This document shows, piece after piece, positions 1 through 7,421 of a stretch of DNA of 27,006 nucleotides. How positions within the stretch are numbered: position 1 is the first letter of the stretch; the number at the start of each line of letters is the position of its first letter. The notes under the pieces were generated by a model. The model saw nothing but the letters and a program-made list of their open reading frames with translations, did not search any database and had not been told where the DNA came from. Position numbers and translations under genes: made by a program. Source of the DNA: Chthonomonas sp035294165 (GTDB lineage: Bacteria; Armatimonadota; Chthonomonadetes; Chthonomonadales; Chthonomonadaceae); NCBI RefSeq assembly GCF_035294165.1, contig NZ_DATGLN010000156.1, positions 1 through 27,006 on the forward strand, in the 5' to 3' direction.

Positions 1-136
1 TGAAGGGCAGGTTGCCTACGCGTTACGCGACCGTTCGCCGCTAGAGACACCCCTTGCGAGGTGCCTCCCGCTCGACTTGCATTTCTTAGGCACGCCGCTA
101 GCGTTCGTCCTGAGCCAGGATCAAACTCTCCGTTAA
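1..136 (-). rRNA. 16S ribosomal RNA, 5' end (partial)
   Basis: Read on the minus strand, the sequence starts with the universal bacterial 16S 5' motif AGAGTTTGATCCTGGCTCAG (first A at 129) followed by GACGAACGCTAGCGGCG, helix-6-type sequence and the GTAACGCGTAGG region. The gene runs off the left edge of the window, so only about 136 of roughly 1500 bases are present. The mature 5' end is placed about seven bases before AGAGTTTGATC by analogy with E. coli. Sequence near the edge looks compatible with Armatimonadota, but a database comparison is needed for any taxonomic claim. Confidence 0.97.
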
Positions 137-319
137 AAACCGGTATGCTCAACCGCCTAAAAGGCGGCTCGCAGACTTGTTTGGTAGTATAGATCCCTGC
201 TCGATTTATGTGGCACGCAAAACGTTGTGAACTCCACAGAGCCCACACAAAACGTCATCACGCGATTGTCAAAGAGCTTTAGCCTTCGCGCTTCCTTTGA
301 AGCTCTCCATCCGAAGGCA
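137..319 (-). other. 16S rRNA leader (transcribed 5' spacer)
   Basis: This is the transcribed stretch between the predicted rRNA start site (about 319) and the mature 16S end. It carries a boxA-like site (265-278) and, close to the 16S end, a small GC hairpin (153-167: CCGCCT, loop AAA, AGGCGG) that could take part in precursor folding or processing. No protein-coding sequence is evident in it. Confidence 0.7.
265..278 (-). promoter_or_regulatory. boxA-like rRNA antitermination site
   Basis: The minus strand reads AGCTCTTTGACAAT, close to the E. coli rRNA boxA (TGCTCTTTAACAA) where NusB/S10 assemble for rRNA antitermination. It lies in the right place, about 130 bases upstream of mature 16S and 45 bases downstream of the predicted start site. 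Identification rests on motif match and position only. Confidence 0.7.
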
Positions 320-325
320 AAGCGT

Positions 326-378
326 ATTATACGCCATAGGCCTTCGCATTGTCAAGAGCAGAGCCAAAAATTTTTTAC
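326..378 (-). promoter_or_regulatory. rRNA operon promoter (sigma70 type, with A/T-rich UP-like element)
   Basis: On the minus strand there is a perfect TTGACA (350-355) and a perfect TATAAT (326-331) separated by 18 bases, pointing towards the 16S gene; transcription should begin near 319. Immediately upstream of the -35 lies an A/T-rich run (about 366-378, reading TAAAAAATTTT), as expected for an UP element bound by the RNA polymerase alpha C-terminal domain. Both hexamers match consensus exactly, as expected for a strong rRNA promoter. Confidence 0.88.
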
Positions 379-389
379 AGCAAGGGGGG

Positions 390-533
390 ATGGAGGAGAA
401 GCGGGCACATCGGTATTTTGTGGCGCGTTATCGGGCTTGGGAGTTAGCCAACGGCACACATCTGCCGCAGTACAGCAGCAATGGACTCATGGGGAACCGT
501 CTAGGTGAGGGCTTTTCTGAGGAAGCGGAGTAG
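390..533 (+). CDS. possible small ORF or gene remnant (47 aa), unknown
   Basis: Starting at ATG 390 the frame encodes 47 residues (begins MEEKRAHRYFVARYRAW), with a composition that looks more protein-like than most chance ORFs here. A G-rich run lies directly against the start codon, so there is no well-spaced ribosome site. The same frame stays open after the TAG at 531 for another 18 codons, which would suit a decayed gene with an in-frame stop. It sits just upstream of, and divergent from, the rRNA promoter. I do not recognise a family and it may be non-coding. Confidence 0.2.
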   Translation: MEEKRAHRYFVARYRAWELANGTHLPQYSSNGLMGNRLGEGFSEEAE

Positions 534-595
534 GTTCTGGAAGGGTTGCGACCAGGAGGGAGCAATGAGGGGGAAGGGCGTCGGCCTTGATGGCG
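534..595. other. spacer, nothing recognised
   Basis: Purine-rich stretch between the doubtful ORF at 390-533 and the terminator at 596-636. I see no convincing gene, RNA or site. Confidence 0.4.
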
Positions 596-636
596 AAAAA
601 AAAGGTCGCCATTGACAGCTTAAATCACGGCGACCT
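596..636 (-). terminator. Rho-independent terminator (minus strand)
   Basis: On the minus strand an 8-bp stem (AGGTCGCC, 629-636, with GGCGACCT, 603-610) encloses an 18-base loop and is followed directly by eight Ts (596-603). It faces transcripts arriving from pth, about 380 bases away, and would shield the rRNA promoter region from read-through. The long loop lowers confidence slightly. Confidence 0.65.
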
Positions 637-657
637 CATCCAAAGGAGACATCACAA

Positions 658-687
658 ATGGCAAGAAACAACGAAACAGCATTTTAA
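658..687 (+). CDS. possible micro-ORF or truncated gene start (9 aa)
   Basis: ATG 658 has a good ribosome site (AAAGGAG, 642-648, nine bases upstream) but the frame ends after nine codons (MARNNETAF). The next frame then stays open to a stop near 796. This could be the start of a frameshifted gene, a leader peptide, or chance. No promoter is evident, and the upstream hairpin makes a terminator only on the opposite strand. Confidence 0.15.
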   Translation: MARNNETAF

Positions 688-1016
688 ATTATACCACAAT
701 AGAAGATTCCGGTTCCTTGGGTTTGGGCTTCCTGGTTTTGATAGAGCTAAACTTTCTCGGCCTCCTGACGAATTACCGGTCTTGGACGTTGGTTAACAGA
801 ATGATTACTTTGGATGCAGTGTTGGGGTATCTTCCGTTGCGTAAAGAGTTTGGAGCAGAGAAGGCCGGATAGGAGGAGCCGTCTACGCCAATATTACCGC
901 GCACGCCTAAAGGCGGCAGTTTCTGCCCGCGTTTTCTATGACACCTGCCGGTGGTGGAAAAGGCCAGCGCTTGGGCGTTGACGCAACATGGGTAGAACTG
1001 GACGTTACCGACGCGG
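688..1016. other. gene-poor spacer, possible decayed coding sequence
   Basis: No complete gene is supported. A 23-codon frame begins at ATG 801 (MITLDAVLGYLPLRKEFG) and stops at TAG 870; the adjacent frame then continues with an Arg/Trp-rich stretch to a TGA near 980. Such staggered short frames could be the wreck of an old gene. I see no tRNA or repeat here. Confidence 0.3.
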
Positions 1017-1601
1017 CTATGATCGCGCCTCCGGTGTAACCCTTGGACGGTTGTATCGGCTCATCGCAACGTTCCATCCCTCTCTCAAAACGTCCTCTAC
1101 CGCATCCGCCGCCCTCTCTATCGCTTCCTGAATGAGTGGCTCCTCCTCCTTCTTGAAACGCGACAACACATAGGAGACCACATCGCCGTTGGAGGGTCTA
1201 CCTATCCCCACTCTTACCCGCGGTACCGCCTCGGTGCCGAGTTGCTGCAAAATGCTCTCTAAGCCCTTCTGCCCCCCCGAACTTCCCTGCGTTCGCAATC
1301 GAATCTGCCCCACCGGTAGATTCACGTCGTCTAAAATCACGATCATCTCCTCAGGAGGAATCCGATAAAAACGACTTACAGCCCCTACCGCCTCGCCCGA
1401 AAGATTCATATAGGTCATCGGCAAAAAAAGACATACCGGCTGCCCTGCTATGGTTCCTCTACCATAAAGCGCACGAAAGCCACGTTCGCCCAGCGGAATG
1501 TTGTGGCGCCGGCTTAAAAGCGTCACCACTTCAAACCCCACATTATGACGGGTTCCGGCATACTCTCGTCCCGGATTACCTAACCCAACGATGAGTTTCA
1601 C
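1017..1601 (-). CDS. pth: peptidyl-tRNA hydrolase
   Basis: Pth releases peptides from peptidyl-tRNAs that drop off the ribosome, recycling tRNA in the cytoplasm. I start it at GTG 1601, giving MKLIVGLGNPG and 194 residues, the usual bacterial length; AAGGAGAG sits nine bases upstream, and an earlier GTG at 1622 would place that ribosome site inside the gene. Visible family features are N8 in GLGNPG, the catalytic His in TRHN (H19), YMNLSG (N66) and DDVNLP (D91/D92). The segment that is usually GGHNG is GGQKG here (Q111, K112), so the Asn equivalent to E. coli N114 is replaced. The gene stands alone on the minus strand, with terminator-like hairpins upstream (1653-1696) and downstream (596-636). 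A peptidase or other role is unlikely. Confidence 0.95.
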   Translation of the reverse strand: MKLIVGLGNPGREYAGTRHNVGFEVVTLLSRRHNIPLGERGFRALYGRGTIAGQPVCLFLPMTYMNLSGEAVGAVSRFYRIPPEEMIVILDDVNLPVGQIRLRTQGSSGGQKGLESILQQLGTEAVPRVRVGIGRPSNGDVVSYVLSRFKKEEEPLIQEAIERAADAVEDVLREGWNVAMSRYNRPRVTPEARS

Positions 1602-1652
1602 AGGGCCAATCTCTCCTTGCACTTGCCATTCTACCGCAGAAACCCGCTCCTA

Positions 1653-1696
1653 GAAAAATAGGCTCGTGCTCCGAAGGTGCTTGCGGAGCACGAGCC
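1653..1696 (-). terminator. strong hairpin with T tract upstream of pth
   Basis: A perfect 12-bp stem (GGCTCGTGCTCC at 1661-1672 with GGAGCACGAGCC at 1685-1696) can extend through an inner AAG/CTT pairing. On the minus strand it is followed by TATTTTTC (five Ts at 1654-1658), the layout of a Rho-independent terminator. It lies only 52 bases before the pth start, so it either ends an upstream minus-strand transcript (perhaps of the 49-residue ORF) or works as an attenuator in the pth leader. Confidence 0.7.
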
Positions 1697-1737
1697 AACC
1701 CTGCCCCATTGCAGGGTCATTGACAGGAGGACCTAGC

Positions 1738-1887
1738 TTAGAAGAGAAGTCGCTGCCATTTCCCCAAAGGAACCCTCAGCGCATTCCCAAGTAATTCTAA
1801 CTCCTTGTACATTAAGCTTCGTTTAAGAAACGAAACTCGGCGATATGCTTCTCTAGCCCAAACACACTTTCCGATTTGTTGCCCCAT
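1738..1887 (-). CDS. possible small protein, 49 aa, unknown
   Basis: A minus-strand frame from ATG 1887 to TAA 1738 encodes 49 residues, basic and rich in Leu/Arg, ending GKWQRLLF. An internal ATG at 1812 gives a 24-residue version. A terminator-like hairpin follows 41 bases downstream, as for a real transcription unit, but no convincing ribosome site precedes either start. The 5' end overlaps the predicted promoter of the divergent zinc-ribbon gene. I do not recognise it. Confidence 0.25.
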   Translation of the reverse strand: MGQQIGKCVWAREAYRRVSFLKRSLMYKELELLGNALRVPLGKWQRLLF

Positions 1888-1904
1888 TTTGCTATTCTTA
1901 TAGC
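1876..1904 (+). promoter_or_regulatory. candidate promoter of the zinc-ribbon gene
   Basis: TTGTTG (1876-1881) and TATAGC (1899-1904) are spaced by 17 bases and would start transcription near 1911, giving a leader of about 30 bases before ATG 1942. Both hexamers deviate from consensus, so this is moderate evidence. It also argues against the in-frame TTG at 1876 as the translation start. Confidence 0.4.
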
Positions 1905-1941
1905 AGAGAAGCAGTTTCCAGACGCGCTAAGGAGCCACAGG

Positions 1942-2967
1942 ATGATCAACTGCCCAAATTGCAAAAGGCTTGTCGAAGAGGATATCTACACGCACTGCCC
2001 AAACTGCCATCACCCGTTGCCGTCTCATCCCACCGTTCAACTCAATATGCCTCCGCCAGGTGTCACCCCCATAGCCTCCTCCTCGGTTCCACGCCTCCAC
2101 ACCCTAATAGGCATAGGGTTCGTCCTTGTGCTTATTGGCATCTCACTGTTCGGGGTTGACGGCTATCTCCGGTGGCGAAGCCAGGTAGAAACCGATCAAA
2201 AGGCGGCCGAGAGCACGGTCAAACAGTTCATGACCGCTCTGGCCCAACAGGATATGGGCACGGTCTATAATCTTTCCCTTCTGCCACCCAGCGATGAAAT
2301 CGCCTACCCTGACTCCGCCAGCTTTGTAGATAACTTCATTTACCGCCGAGAAGAGCTATTTCAGTCGCAAGCCACAAAAGACCTTATGGAGATATTCGCA
2401 CTTTATGTTAATCCGTTTCGAGACACATCTCAACTCGATATAGCAACGATTACAACCCCATACATCTTTGACTTAATCTACCGTCGCTTCAATACGGTGC
2501 GAATAGGTCAAGCCCATCTCTTGAGCGATGGCGCGGAGGTTCCTATCTACACCGACAATTTCACGCGGATTTACATCTTTCTTGCGCTGGATAAGCTCTT
2601 TGAAGGTCTGGAAGATCAGCTGCAATCCGCCATTGTCTCTGGCGAAAATAGCATGGGTAATGGTTTTCCGGGCCTCTATCCGACCCCAGGTATGCACAAT
2701 TTTCTCGAACAGTTGGGTCACCAAATCTTCTTCGAGGACATTCAGAAACATCTTTTCGATAGCCCTTCGGACACCGTCAAAATGCGCAATTTACTGATGT
2801 GGACGCTCCTGCCAAACGACAAAGACCCAGAAAGCCACATGGGCCCTTTCTTGCTGAAACTCCGCAAAGTGAACGGAACCTGGCGAATTGATTTTAGCAA
2901 CTTTCCCAAAGCCGTCCCGGCACTTACCCTCGAAAAACCCGATCTGCAAAGCCCTCAATCGAAATAA
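1942..2967 (+). CDS. zinc-ribbon, single-pass membrane protein, unknown function
   Basis: The protein (341 aa) opens with a zinc ribbon, MINCPNC with a second CPNC (C4, C7, C19, C22), followed by a Pro-rich linker and one membrane segment at about residues 52-72. The remaining roughly 265 residues are soluble and probably lie outside the cytoplasm. The start at 1942 is set by AAGGAG at 1929-1934; an in-frame TTG at 1876 lacks a ribosome site. The first third of the outer part (about 85-130) resembles the helical start of NTF2/DUF4878-type domains, but I cannot confirm this. It appears to be a single-gene unit. Zinc-ribbon plus one-helix proteins are common in Gram-positive bacteria and Armatimonadota with no single function, so none is assigned. 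Confidence 0.75.
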   Translation: MINCPNCKRLVEEDIYTHCPNCHHPLPSHPTVQLNMPPPGVTPIASSSVPRLHTLIGIGFVLVLIGISLFGVDGYLRWRSQVETDQKAAESTVKQFMTALAQQDMGTVYNLSLLPPSDEIAYPDSASFVDNFIYRREELFQSQATKDLMEIFALYVNPFRDTSQLDIATITTPYIFDLIYRRFNTVRIGQAHLLSDGAEVPIYTDNFTRIYIFLALDKLFEGLEDQLQSAIVSGENSMGNGFPGLYPTPGMHNFLEQLGHQIFFEDIQKHLFDSPSDTVKMRNLLMWTLLPNDKDPESHMGPFLLKLRKVNGTWRIDFSNFPKAVPALTLEKPDLQSPQSK

Positions 2968-3075
2968 GCGACCTCTGCCTGTTGCTGCAGCCCATCCTCT
3001 AGTTAGAGAGAGGCAAGGCCAAAGAGCTTACTCTCGGTTTCCTTGTGATAACCTCTGCTTTGAAAAACCTGCTCC

Positions 3076-3161
3076 CTAGCCCCCTTTCTCCCGAATCGGG
3101 GGAAAGGGCGGGATAGGGGGCGAGCAAAGTCGCCTTGTTTTGTAAACTACCTTTAGAACCG
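3076..3161 (+). repeat. dispersed ~85-base hairpin repeat, copy R1
   Basis: One of four related intergenic copies in the window (others at 19191-19274, 19370-19455 and 19565-19645). It starts CTAGCC, contains an 11-bp stem with one G-T pair (CCCTTTCTCCC at 3082-3092 with GGGGGAAAGGG at 3098-3108, loop GAATC), continues through a GGGATAGGGGGCGA-type segment, and ends in a shared CTTGTTTTGT...TAGAACCG tail. It encodes nothing evident; a REP-like or MITE-like element is likely. Confidence 0.8.
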
Positions 3162-3442
3162 TGGGAGTGTCAGTCTCTGGAACCCCACCCTATCCCCCTC
3201 AGAACTGGTGGGCATTGAAACTTAAGATTTCTCGCCTTCGGCTCGAAATGACGGGCGTATCACCGGCTCTTCAAGGCCGACGCCTACAAGCCCCCACCCC
3301 CCCCGCCCCTCCCCCTACAGAGGGAGGGCTGACCACCTCAGCGGCCTGTCTTATTCCCTTCATCGCCTATCTCACTGGCCGCTGCTTCGCCGTCTGCTAA
3401 GACCGCTGCGTTGCTGTCTGCAAGACGAAAGGAGGAATAGAG
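3162..3442. other. gene-free spacer with low-complexity and palindromic segments
   Basis: No gene is supported. The stretch holds C-rich low-complexity sequence (about 3292-3325) ending in a small palindrome of CCCTCCC and GGGAGGG type, and an AT/GC mix near 3228-3255 with the imperfect palindrome TCTCGCC/GGCTCGA. These look like debris of intergenic repeats similar to those at 19275-19315. Confidence 0.5.
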
Positions 3443-3473
3443 GCAAACAAAACCGGCTTCCGCAGATAAGCCG
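3443..3473 (-). terminator. serS terminator (minus strand)
   Basis: Just downstream of the serS stop, the minus strand forms a 6-bp stem (CGGCTT, loop of eight bases, AAGCCG; 3454-3473) followed by GTTTTGTTT. The short stem makes this a moderate-confidence Rho-independent terminator. Confidence 0.5.
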
Positions 3474-3483
3474 ACAGGAGGAA

Positions 3484-4776
3484 CTAGGAACTGGCCTCGA
3501 TCTTTTCGAGACCGTGAAGATAGGGGCGCAGAACGGTAGGAATGGTCACACTGCCATCCTCATTCTGATAGTTCTCCAGAATGGCAATCATCACGCGAGG
3601 AAGTGCCAGCCCGGAGCCGTTGAGGGTATGCACAAACTCCGGTTTCGCGCCCGGTGCAGGACGGTAGCGGATATTGGCACGACGCGCCTGAAAATCGCGA
3701 AAATTGGAACATGAGGAGACTTCAAGCCACTCTCCGCCCTCCTCCCCCTTGCTGGCCGGAGCGTAAACCTCAATATCGTACTGGATAGCGTTAAACTCGC
3801 CCTTTTCGCCCGTACAAACTAACACAACCCGATAGGGCAACTCAAGCTTTTGGCAGACCTCTTCGGCCTCCTGCAACATTCTCTCCAGCTCGGCGTCGGA
3901 GTCTTCGGGGGCGCAAAAGCGCACCATCTCCACCTTGTCGAACTGATGGCCACGCTTGATGCCACGCACATCCCGACCTGCCGACATCTTCTCTCGGCGA
4001 AAACAGGGGGTGTAGGCCACATAGCGCAGGGGAAGTTGTGAGGCCTCCAATATCTCATCTCGATGGAGATTGGTAACAGGCACCTCGGCCGTAGGAACGA
4101 ACCAGTAGTCCTCTTCCGCGTCATGATAGAGGTTATCGGCAAATTTGGGAAGCTGGCCTGTTCCGATCAGGCACTCCTGTTTCACCATAAAAGGCGGGTA
4201 GACCTCCAAATGCTTATGCTGATAAATATGGAGATCGAGCATAAAGGTGATGAGCGCTCTCTGCAGGGCAGCACCGGCCCCCCGAAGCACGTAGAAGCGC
4301 GAGCCGCTGATTTTAATGCCACGTTCGATATCAAGAATGCCGAGTTGTGTGCCTATCTCCCAGTGCGGTTTCGGAGGAAAGGGGAAGGTACGAGGAGTAC
4401 CCCATGTGCGTACGATCACGTTATCCTCCTCGCCGGTTCCATCGGGTACCCGCTCATCGGGGATATTGGGCAGAAGGAGCATTCGCTGATGCAACTGGCG
4501 CTCTAGCTCCTCCCTTTGAGCGTCGAGAGCCTCAATGGCATCGCCAAGTTGGCGCAGTTCAGCACGCCTCTGTTCACGCTCCTCCGGGCTAAGACGCCCA
4601 AGGGCTTTGGAGGCTGCGTTAAGCTCATGGCGCTTTTGCTCAACCTCCGTTTTCAGAGCACGTACTTGAGCGTCAAGCGCTCGAATGGCCTCGATCTCCT
4701 CCCGAGGCACCCCCATGCGCCCTAGTCCGGCGATTACCTTTTCCGGTTGCTCGCGGATAAGCCGAATATCTAGCAT
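3484..4776 (-). CDS. serS: seryl-tRNA synthetase
   Basis: SerRS is the class II synthetase that charges tRNA-Ser with serine and also supplies Ser-tRNA-Sec where selenocysteine is used. At 430 aa it has the usual length. The N-terminal long helical arm that grips the tRNA variable arm is seen as a charged coiled coil at about 30-100. Class II motif 1 lies around 163-182, motif 2 is FRREKMSAG at 259-267, and motif 3 is GSGLALPRVMIAILENYQ at 387-404. TAEVPVTN (229-236) is the serine-binding TxE loop. The start ATG 4776 has GGAGGGAG upstream. It lies 45 bases after the secreted glycosidase gene on the same strand, so both may share a transcript. Confidence 0.97.
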   Translation of the reverse strand: MLDIRLIREQPEKVIAGLGRMGVPREEIEAIRALDAQVRALKTEVEQKRHELNAASKALGRLSPEEREQRRAELRQLGDAIEALDAQREELERQLHQRMLLLPNIPDERVPDGTGEEDNVIVRTWGTPRTFPFPPKPHWEIGTQLGILDIERGIKISGSRFYVLRGAGAALQRALITFMLDLHIYQHKHLEVYPPFMVKQECLIGTGQLPKFADNLYHDAEEDYWFVPTAEVPVTNLHRDEILEASQLPLRYVAYTPCFRREKMSAGRDVRGIKRGHQFDKVEMVRFCAPEDSDAELERMLQEAEEVCQKLELPYRVVLVCTGEKGEFNAIQYDIEVYAPASKGEEGGEWLEVSSCSNFRDFQARRANIRYRPAPGAKPEFVHTLNGSGLALPRVMIAILENYQNEDGSVTIPTVLRPYLHGLEKIEASS

Positions 4777-4821
4777 CCCTTCTGTTTTCTCCCTCCAGGC
4801 CTATCGTGACAGAATACCTCC

Positions 4822-6090
4822 TCACTCCGCACCGAAATTCTGCTCGGTGTTGTGGGTAGGCACAAGATATTGAGGTTCGTTCGTGAGGTAAAAGTGAAGT
4901 CCGTTCCCTTCTGCCGTCATCACAAAGCGCGCACCCGTCAGCCCGATCACCACCACCTTACCGCTAAGCTGGGGAATCCGCACCGGATGGGGCAGCGCCT
5001 CAGTAGTCCACACGGCCAAGCGCACCTCGTTACCTCGAGCAAAGAGAAGACAATAGTCGTTGGGCGACCCCAGGTCGAGGCGTTTACGAAAAACAAAGCC
5101 ATCGAGTGTGTGGGCCAGCGTTTGCGCTGCGAGATAGGTAGACTTAGGCTGATAGTTATTAAAGACCGTGCCGAAATGGTGTTCGGCGTTGTGAGGGTCG
5201 AGGCCATCATCGTGCCAATCGTACCAAATGGTGAGCAAAAGGCCATTAGCGATGTTAGAAAGAAACTCGCGAACGATGTAGCGGCTCTGTTTTTCGAGAT
5301 CAAGCCCTTGATACAGCTCTGAATAGCCCCATTCGCTTGCCAATATCGGCACCGATTTGCCCGGCGGAGCATACTGCCGGATCAGTTGGCGCACCCGTTC
5401 AAAATCGGGCGCAGCCGTTTCCGGTGCACTATCGCGATAAGGATGAAACGAGACGGCATCCCAATATTGCAGCAGGCCCCGCTTGAAGCAGCCCTCGAGA
5501 AAACCAAAGTCCATGCCGGACATACCGGGGCCAATATACCACTCATCCGGCGCAACACGTCGGATGGTTTGGCCCACGGCCAGGGCGAGATCGGCATACT
5601 GGTTTACATCGGGGTGGGGCTGCCAAAAGCCGATGTTGGGTTCGTTCCACATCTCCCAGAGAATGCCCTGATGCCGGAAGTGCGTAACAGCCGCGGCGAC
5701 CCACTTGCAGAAAGCCGCTCGTGCTTCGGGCGTGGTGGGGGCTCCATGCTGATAGAGGTCGTTACCGTAGTCCAGGATGAAGAGAGCACGAATGTGATAT
5801 CGCCGTAGCCCCTCCATAAGGCGGTCGTAATCGGAAAAGTTGTAGACCCCTCGCTCGCGCTCCGTGTCAGACCAACTGAAATCCATGCGGATCCATTTAA
5901 AACCGCCAGCAGCGAGAAGGTCAAGGCGATTTGGTGCCGGATCGGTGAAGTGGATGTTAACCCCTAAAGAGTCCGGAATAGAGGGGGTCGGCAGCGGATA
6001 CTCCTGGCGATATTCAGCCCACACCGGTTTAAGCAGAGCTGTTATGGCGAATAAGGTGAAAAAGAGGAGGCACCGTTGCTTGCAGCACAT
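4822..6090 (-). CDS. secreted clan-A glycoside hydrolase (GH39/GH5-like)
   Basis: A 422-residue exported protein with a (beta/alpha)8 glycosidase domain. The start at ATG 6090 is fixed by AAAGGAG six bases upstream; it gives a signal peptide (MCCKQRC, then LLFFTLFAITALL, cut near VWA-E). The barrel runs from about 40 to 340: IRMDFSW on an early strand, WNEPN (acid/base E150) on strand 4, SFHPY, and ASEWGY (nucleophile E253) on strand 7, the retaining clan GH-A arrangement. A C-terminal beta-sandwich of about 80 residues follows, as in GH39 enzymes. Likely substrates are beta-linked plant polysaccharides such as xylan or mannan, but family and specificity are not settled by sequence. It has its own -10 element and may read into serS. 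Confidence 0.85.
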   Translation of the reverse strand: MCCKQRCLLFFTLFAITALLKPVWAEYRQEYPLPTPSIPDSLGVNIHFTDPAPNRLDLLAAGGFKWIRMDFSWSDTERERGVYNFSDYDRLMEGLRRYHIRALFILDYGNDLYQHGAPTTPEARAAFCKWVAAAVTHFRHQGILWEMWNEPNIGFWQPHPDVNQYADLALAVGQTIRRVAPDEWYIGPGMSGMDFGFLEGCFKRGLLQYWDAVSFHPYRDSAPETAAPDFERVRQLIRQYAPPGKSVPILASEWGYSELYQGLDLEKQSRYIVREFLSNIANGLLLTIWYDWHDDGLDPHNAEHHFGTVFNNYQPKSTYLAAQTLAHTLDGFVFRKRLDLGSPNDYCLLFARGNEVRLAVWTTEALPHPVRIPQLSGKVVVIGLTGARFVMTAEGNGLHFYLTNEPQYLVPTHNTEQNFGAE

Positions 6091-6147
6091 ACGTTTCTCC
6101 TTTAGGAACCGAGCTGTTCGAAATATATCCAAAACTAGGTGCTATGC

Positions 6148-6153
6148 ATTATA
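6148..6153 (-). promoter_or_regulatory. -10 element upstream of the glycosidase gene
   Basis: The minus strand reads AAGGTATAATGCAT with a perfect TATAAT at 6148-6153, giving a leader of about 50 bases before ATG 6090. I see no good -35 hexamer at 16-18 bases. The same 14 bases occur at the mqnE promoter. Confidence 0.6.
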
Positions 6154-6362
6154 CCTTTTCACAGCGGGAAGACGGCCTAAAACTTTCTCTCATGTCTACC
6201 CATCCGCACTCAGGCCTACAGGCACATACCGTTCCGGCATATAGCACCCCATGGTTAGTTGGGCTATCCTAGTCGAAAGCATAGGGGGCAATTGAAACTA
6301 AAGAGGCGCTTAAATAACTAGATCGAAATAGAGATAACAGTCTGGAGGCAAGAACAGAAAGA

Positions 6363-7406
6363 ATGGATAAGCAGTTTGAGGTTATTTCCTTAAATGGGGC
6401 GCAGCCAGGTCGGGATGAATTTAGCCAAGCCCAGAGAGAAGCGCCTGTTTCAGAGACAGAGGCACTCGATGCCTACTCGCAGGCGGTGATACATGCCGCG
6501 GAAACGGTGGGTCCATCGGTCGTCTGTATCGAAGTTGAGACAATAGAGCGTGGACGGCAAGGGCGTGGCAGCGGATCGGGATTTATTTTCACTCCAGACG
6601 GCTACATACTTACCAATAGTCACGTGGTGCATGGCGCCCGTCGGGTGGATGTGACGCTGACGGATGGTCGCCGTTTCACGGCCGATCTCATTGGAGACGA
6701 CCCGGCGACGGATTTGGCCGTTGTGCGCATACACGCGCCCGACCTGCAACCGGCGCGACTAGGCGAAAGCAGCAAACTGCGTGTCGGGCAACTCGTGGTA
6801 GCCATAGGAAACCCCTACGGTTTTCAGTGGACGGTAACCGCCGGAGTGATCAGTGCGCTAGGGCGTTCCCTAAGAGGCATAGGCGGGCGGATGATTGACA
6901 ATATCATTCAGACCGATGCCGCCCTGAACCCAGGCAACTCCGGAGGCCCCTTGGTAAACTCACGCGGAGAGGTCATCGGGGTGAACACGGCGACGATCTT
7001 GCCTGCTCAGGGGCTTTGCTTTGCTATTGCCATGGATACGGCGAAGTGGGTGGCCGCCAAGCTCATTCAAGAAGGGCGTGTTCGCCGCAGCTACATCGGG
7101 GTCGCGGGGCTTACAGTGGAGTTGCCGCGCGTGGTGGTACGACAGCTCGAGTTAGCCCACAACCACGGGGTTCTCGTGCAGGCCGTAGAGGCCGGCAGCC
7201 CGGCCGAACGTGCCGGACTTCGCGCCGGCGACGTGATCGTCGGCTTCGACGAGAAGCCCATCGGGTGTGCAGACGATCTGCTACGCCAGCTCACCGGAGA
7301 GCGTATCGGCAAAGAGGTTGCCCTACACATCCTCCGGCGTCAGGGGCGTCTGCTCGAGCCTCTTACGCTAACGGTAGTGCCGGTCGAGTTGCCCGAGAGA
7401 AGATAG
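6363..7406 (+). CDS. HtrA/Deg-type serine protease with one PDZ domain
   Basis: This 347-residue protein is a trypsin-fold quality-control protease of the HtrA family. The triad is complete: H87 in TNSHVV, D117 in ATDLAVV and S193 in GNSGGPL, with the GIGNPYG-like oxyanion-side motif at 148-153. One PDZ domain spans about 243-340 and would bind C-termini of substrates or gate activity. The N-terminal 45 residues are hydrophilic, with no signal peptide or membrane anchor, unlike most HtrA proteins. ATG 6363 has GGAGG at 6344-6348 (14 bases, rather long), and no upstream in-frame start exists before a stop at 6315. The gene stands alone and ends at a strong hairpin. It may therefore act in the cytoplasm, or be exported by an unrecognised route. 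Confidence 0.9.
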   Translation: MDKQFEVISLNGAQPGRDEFSQAQREAPVSETEALDAYSQAVIHAAETVGPSVVCIEVETIERGRQGRGSGSGFIFTPDGYILTNSHVVHGARRVDVTLTDGRRFTADLIGDDPATDLAVVRIHAPDLQPARLGESSKLRVGQLVVAIGNPYGFQWTVTAGVISALGRSLRGIGGRMIDNIIQTDAALNPGNSGGPLVNSRGEVIGVNTATILPAQGLCFAIAMDTAKWVAAKLIQEGRVRRSYIGVAGLTVELPRVVVRQLELAHNHGVLVQAVEAGSPAERAGLRAGDVIVGFDEKPIGCADDLLRQLTGERIGKEVALHILRRQGRLLEPLTLTVVPVELPERR

Positions 7407-7421
7407 GGCCGAAGCCGGTAG

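Noticed and set aside
227..508. 93-codon plus-strand frame across the rRNA leader and promoter
   Set aside because: It runs antisense through the boxA site and rRNA promoter and has no ribosome site.
3161..3400. 79-codon plus-strand frame in the spacer before serS
   Set aside because: Lies on repeat and low-complexity sequence and encodes Pro-rich text with no ribosome site.
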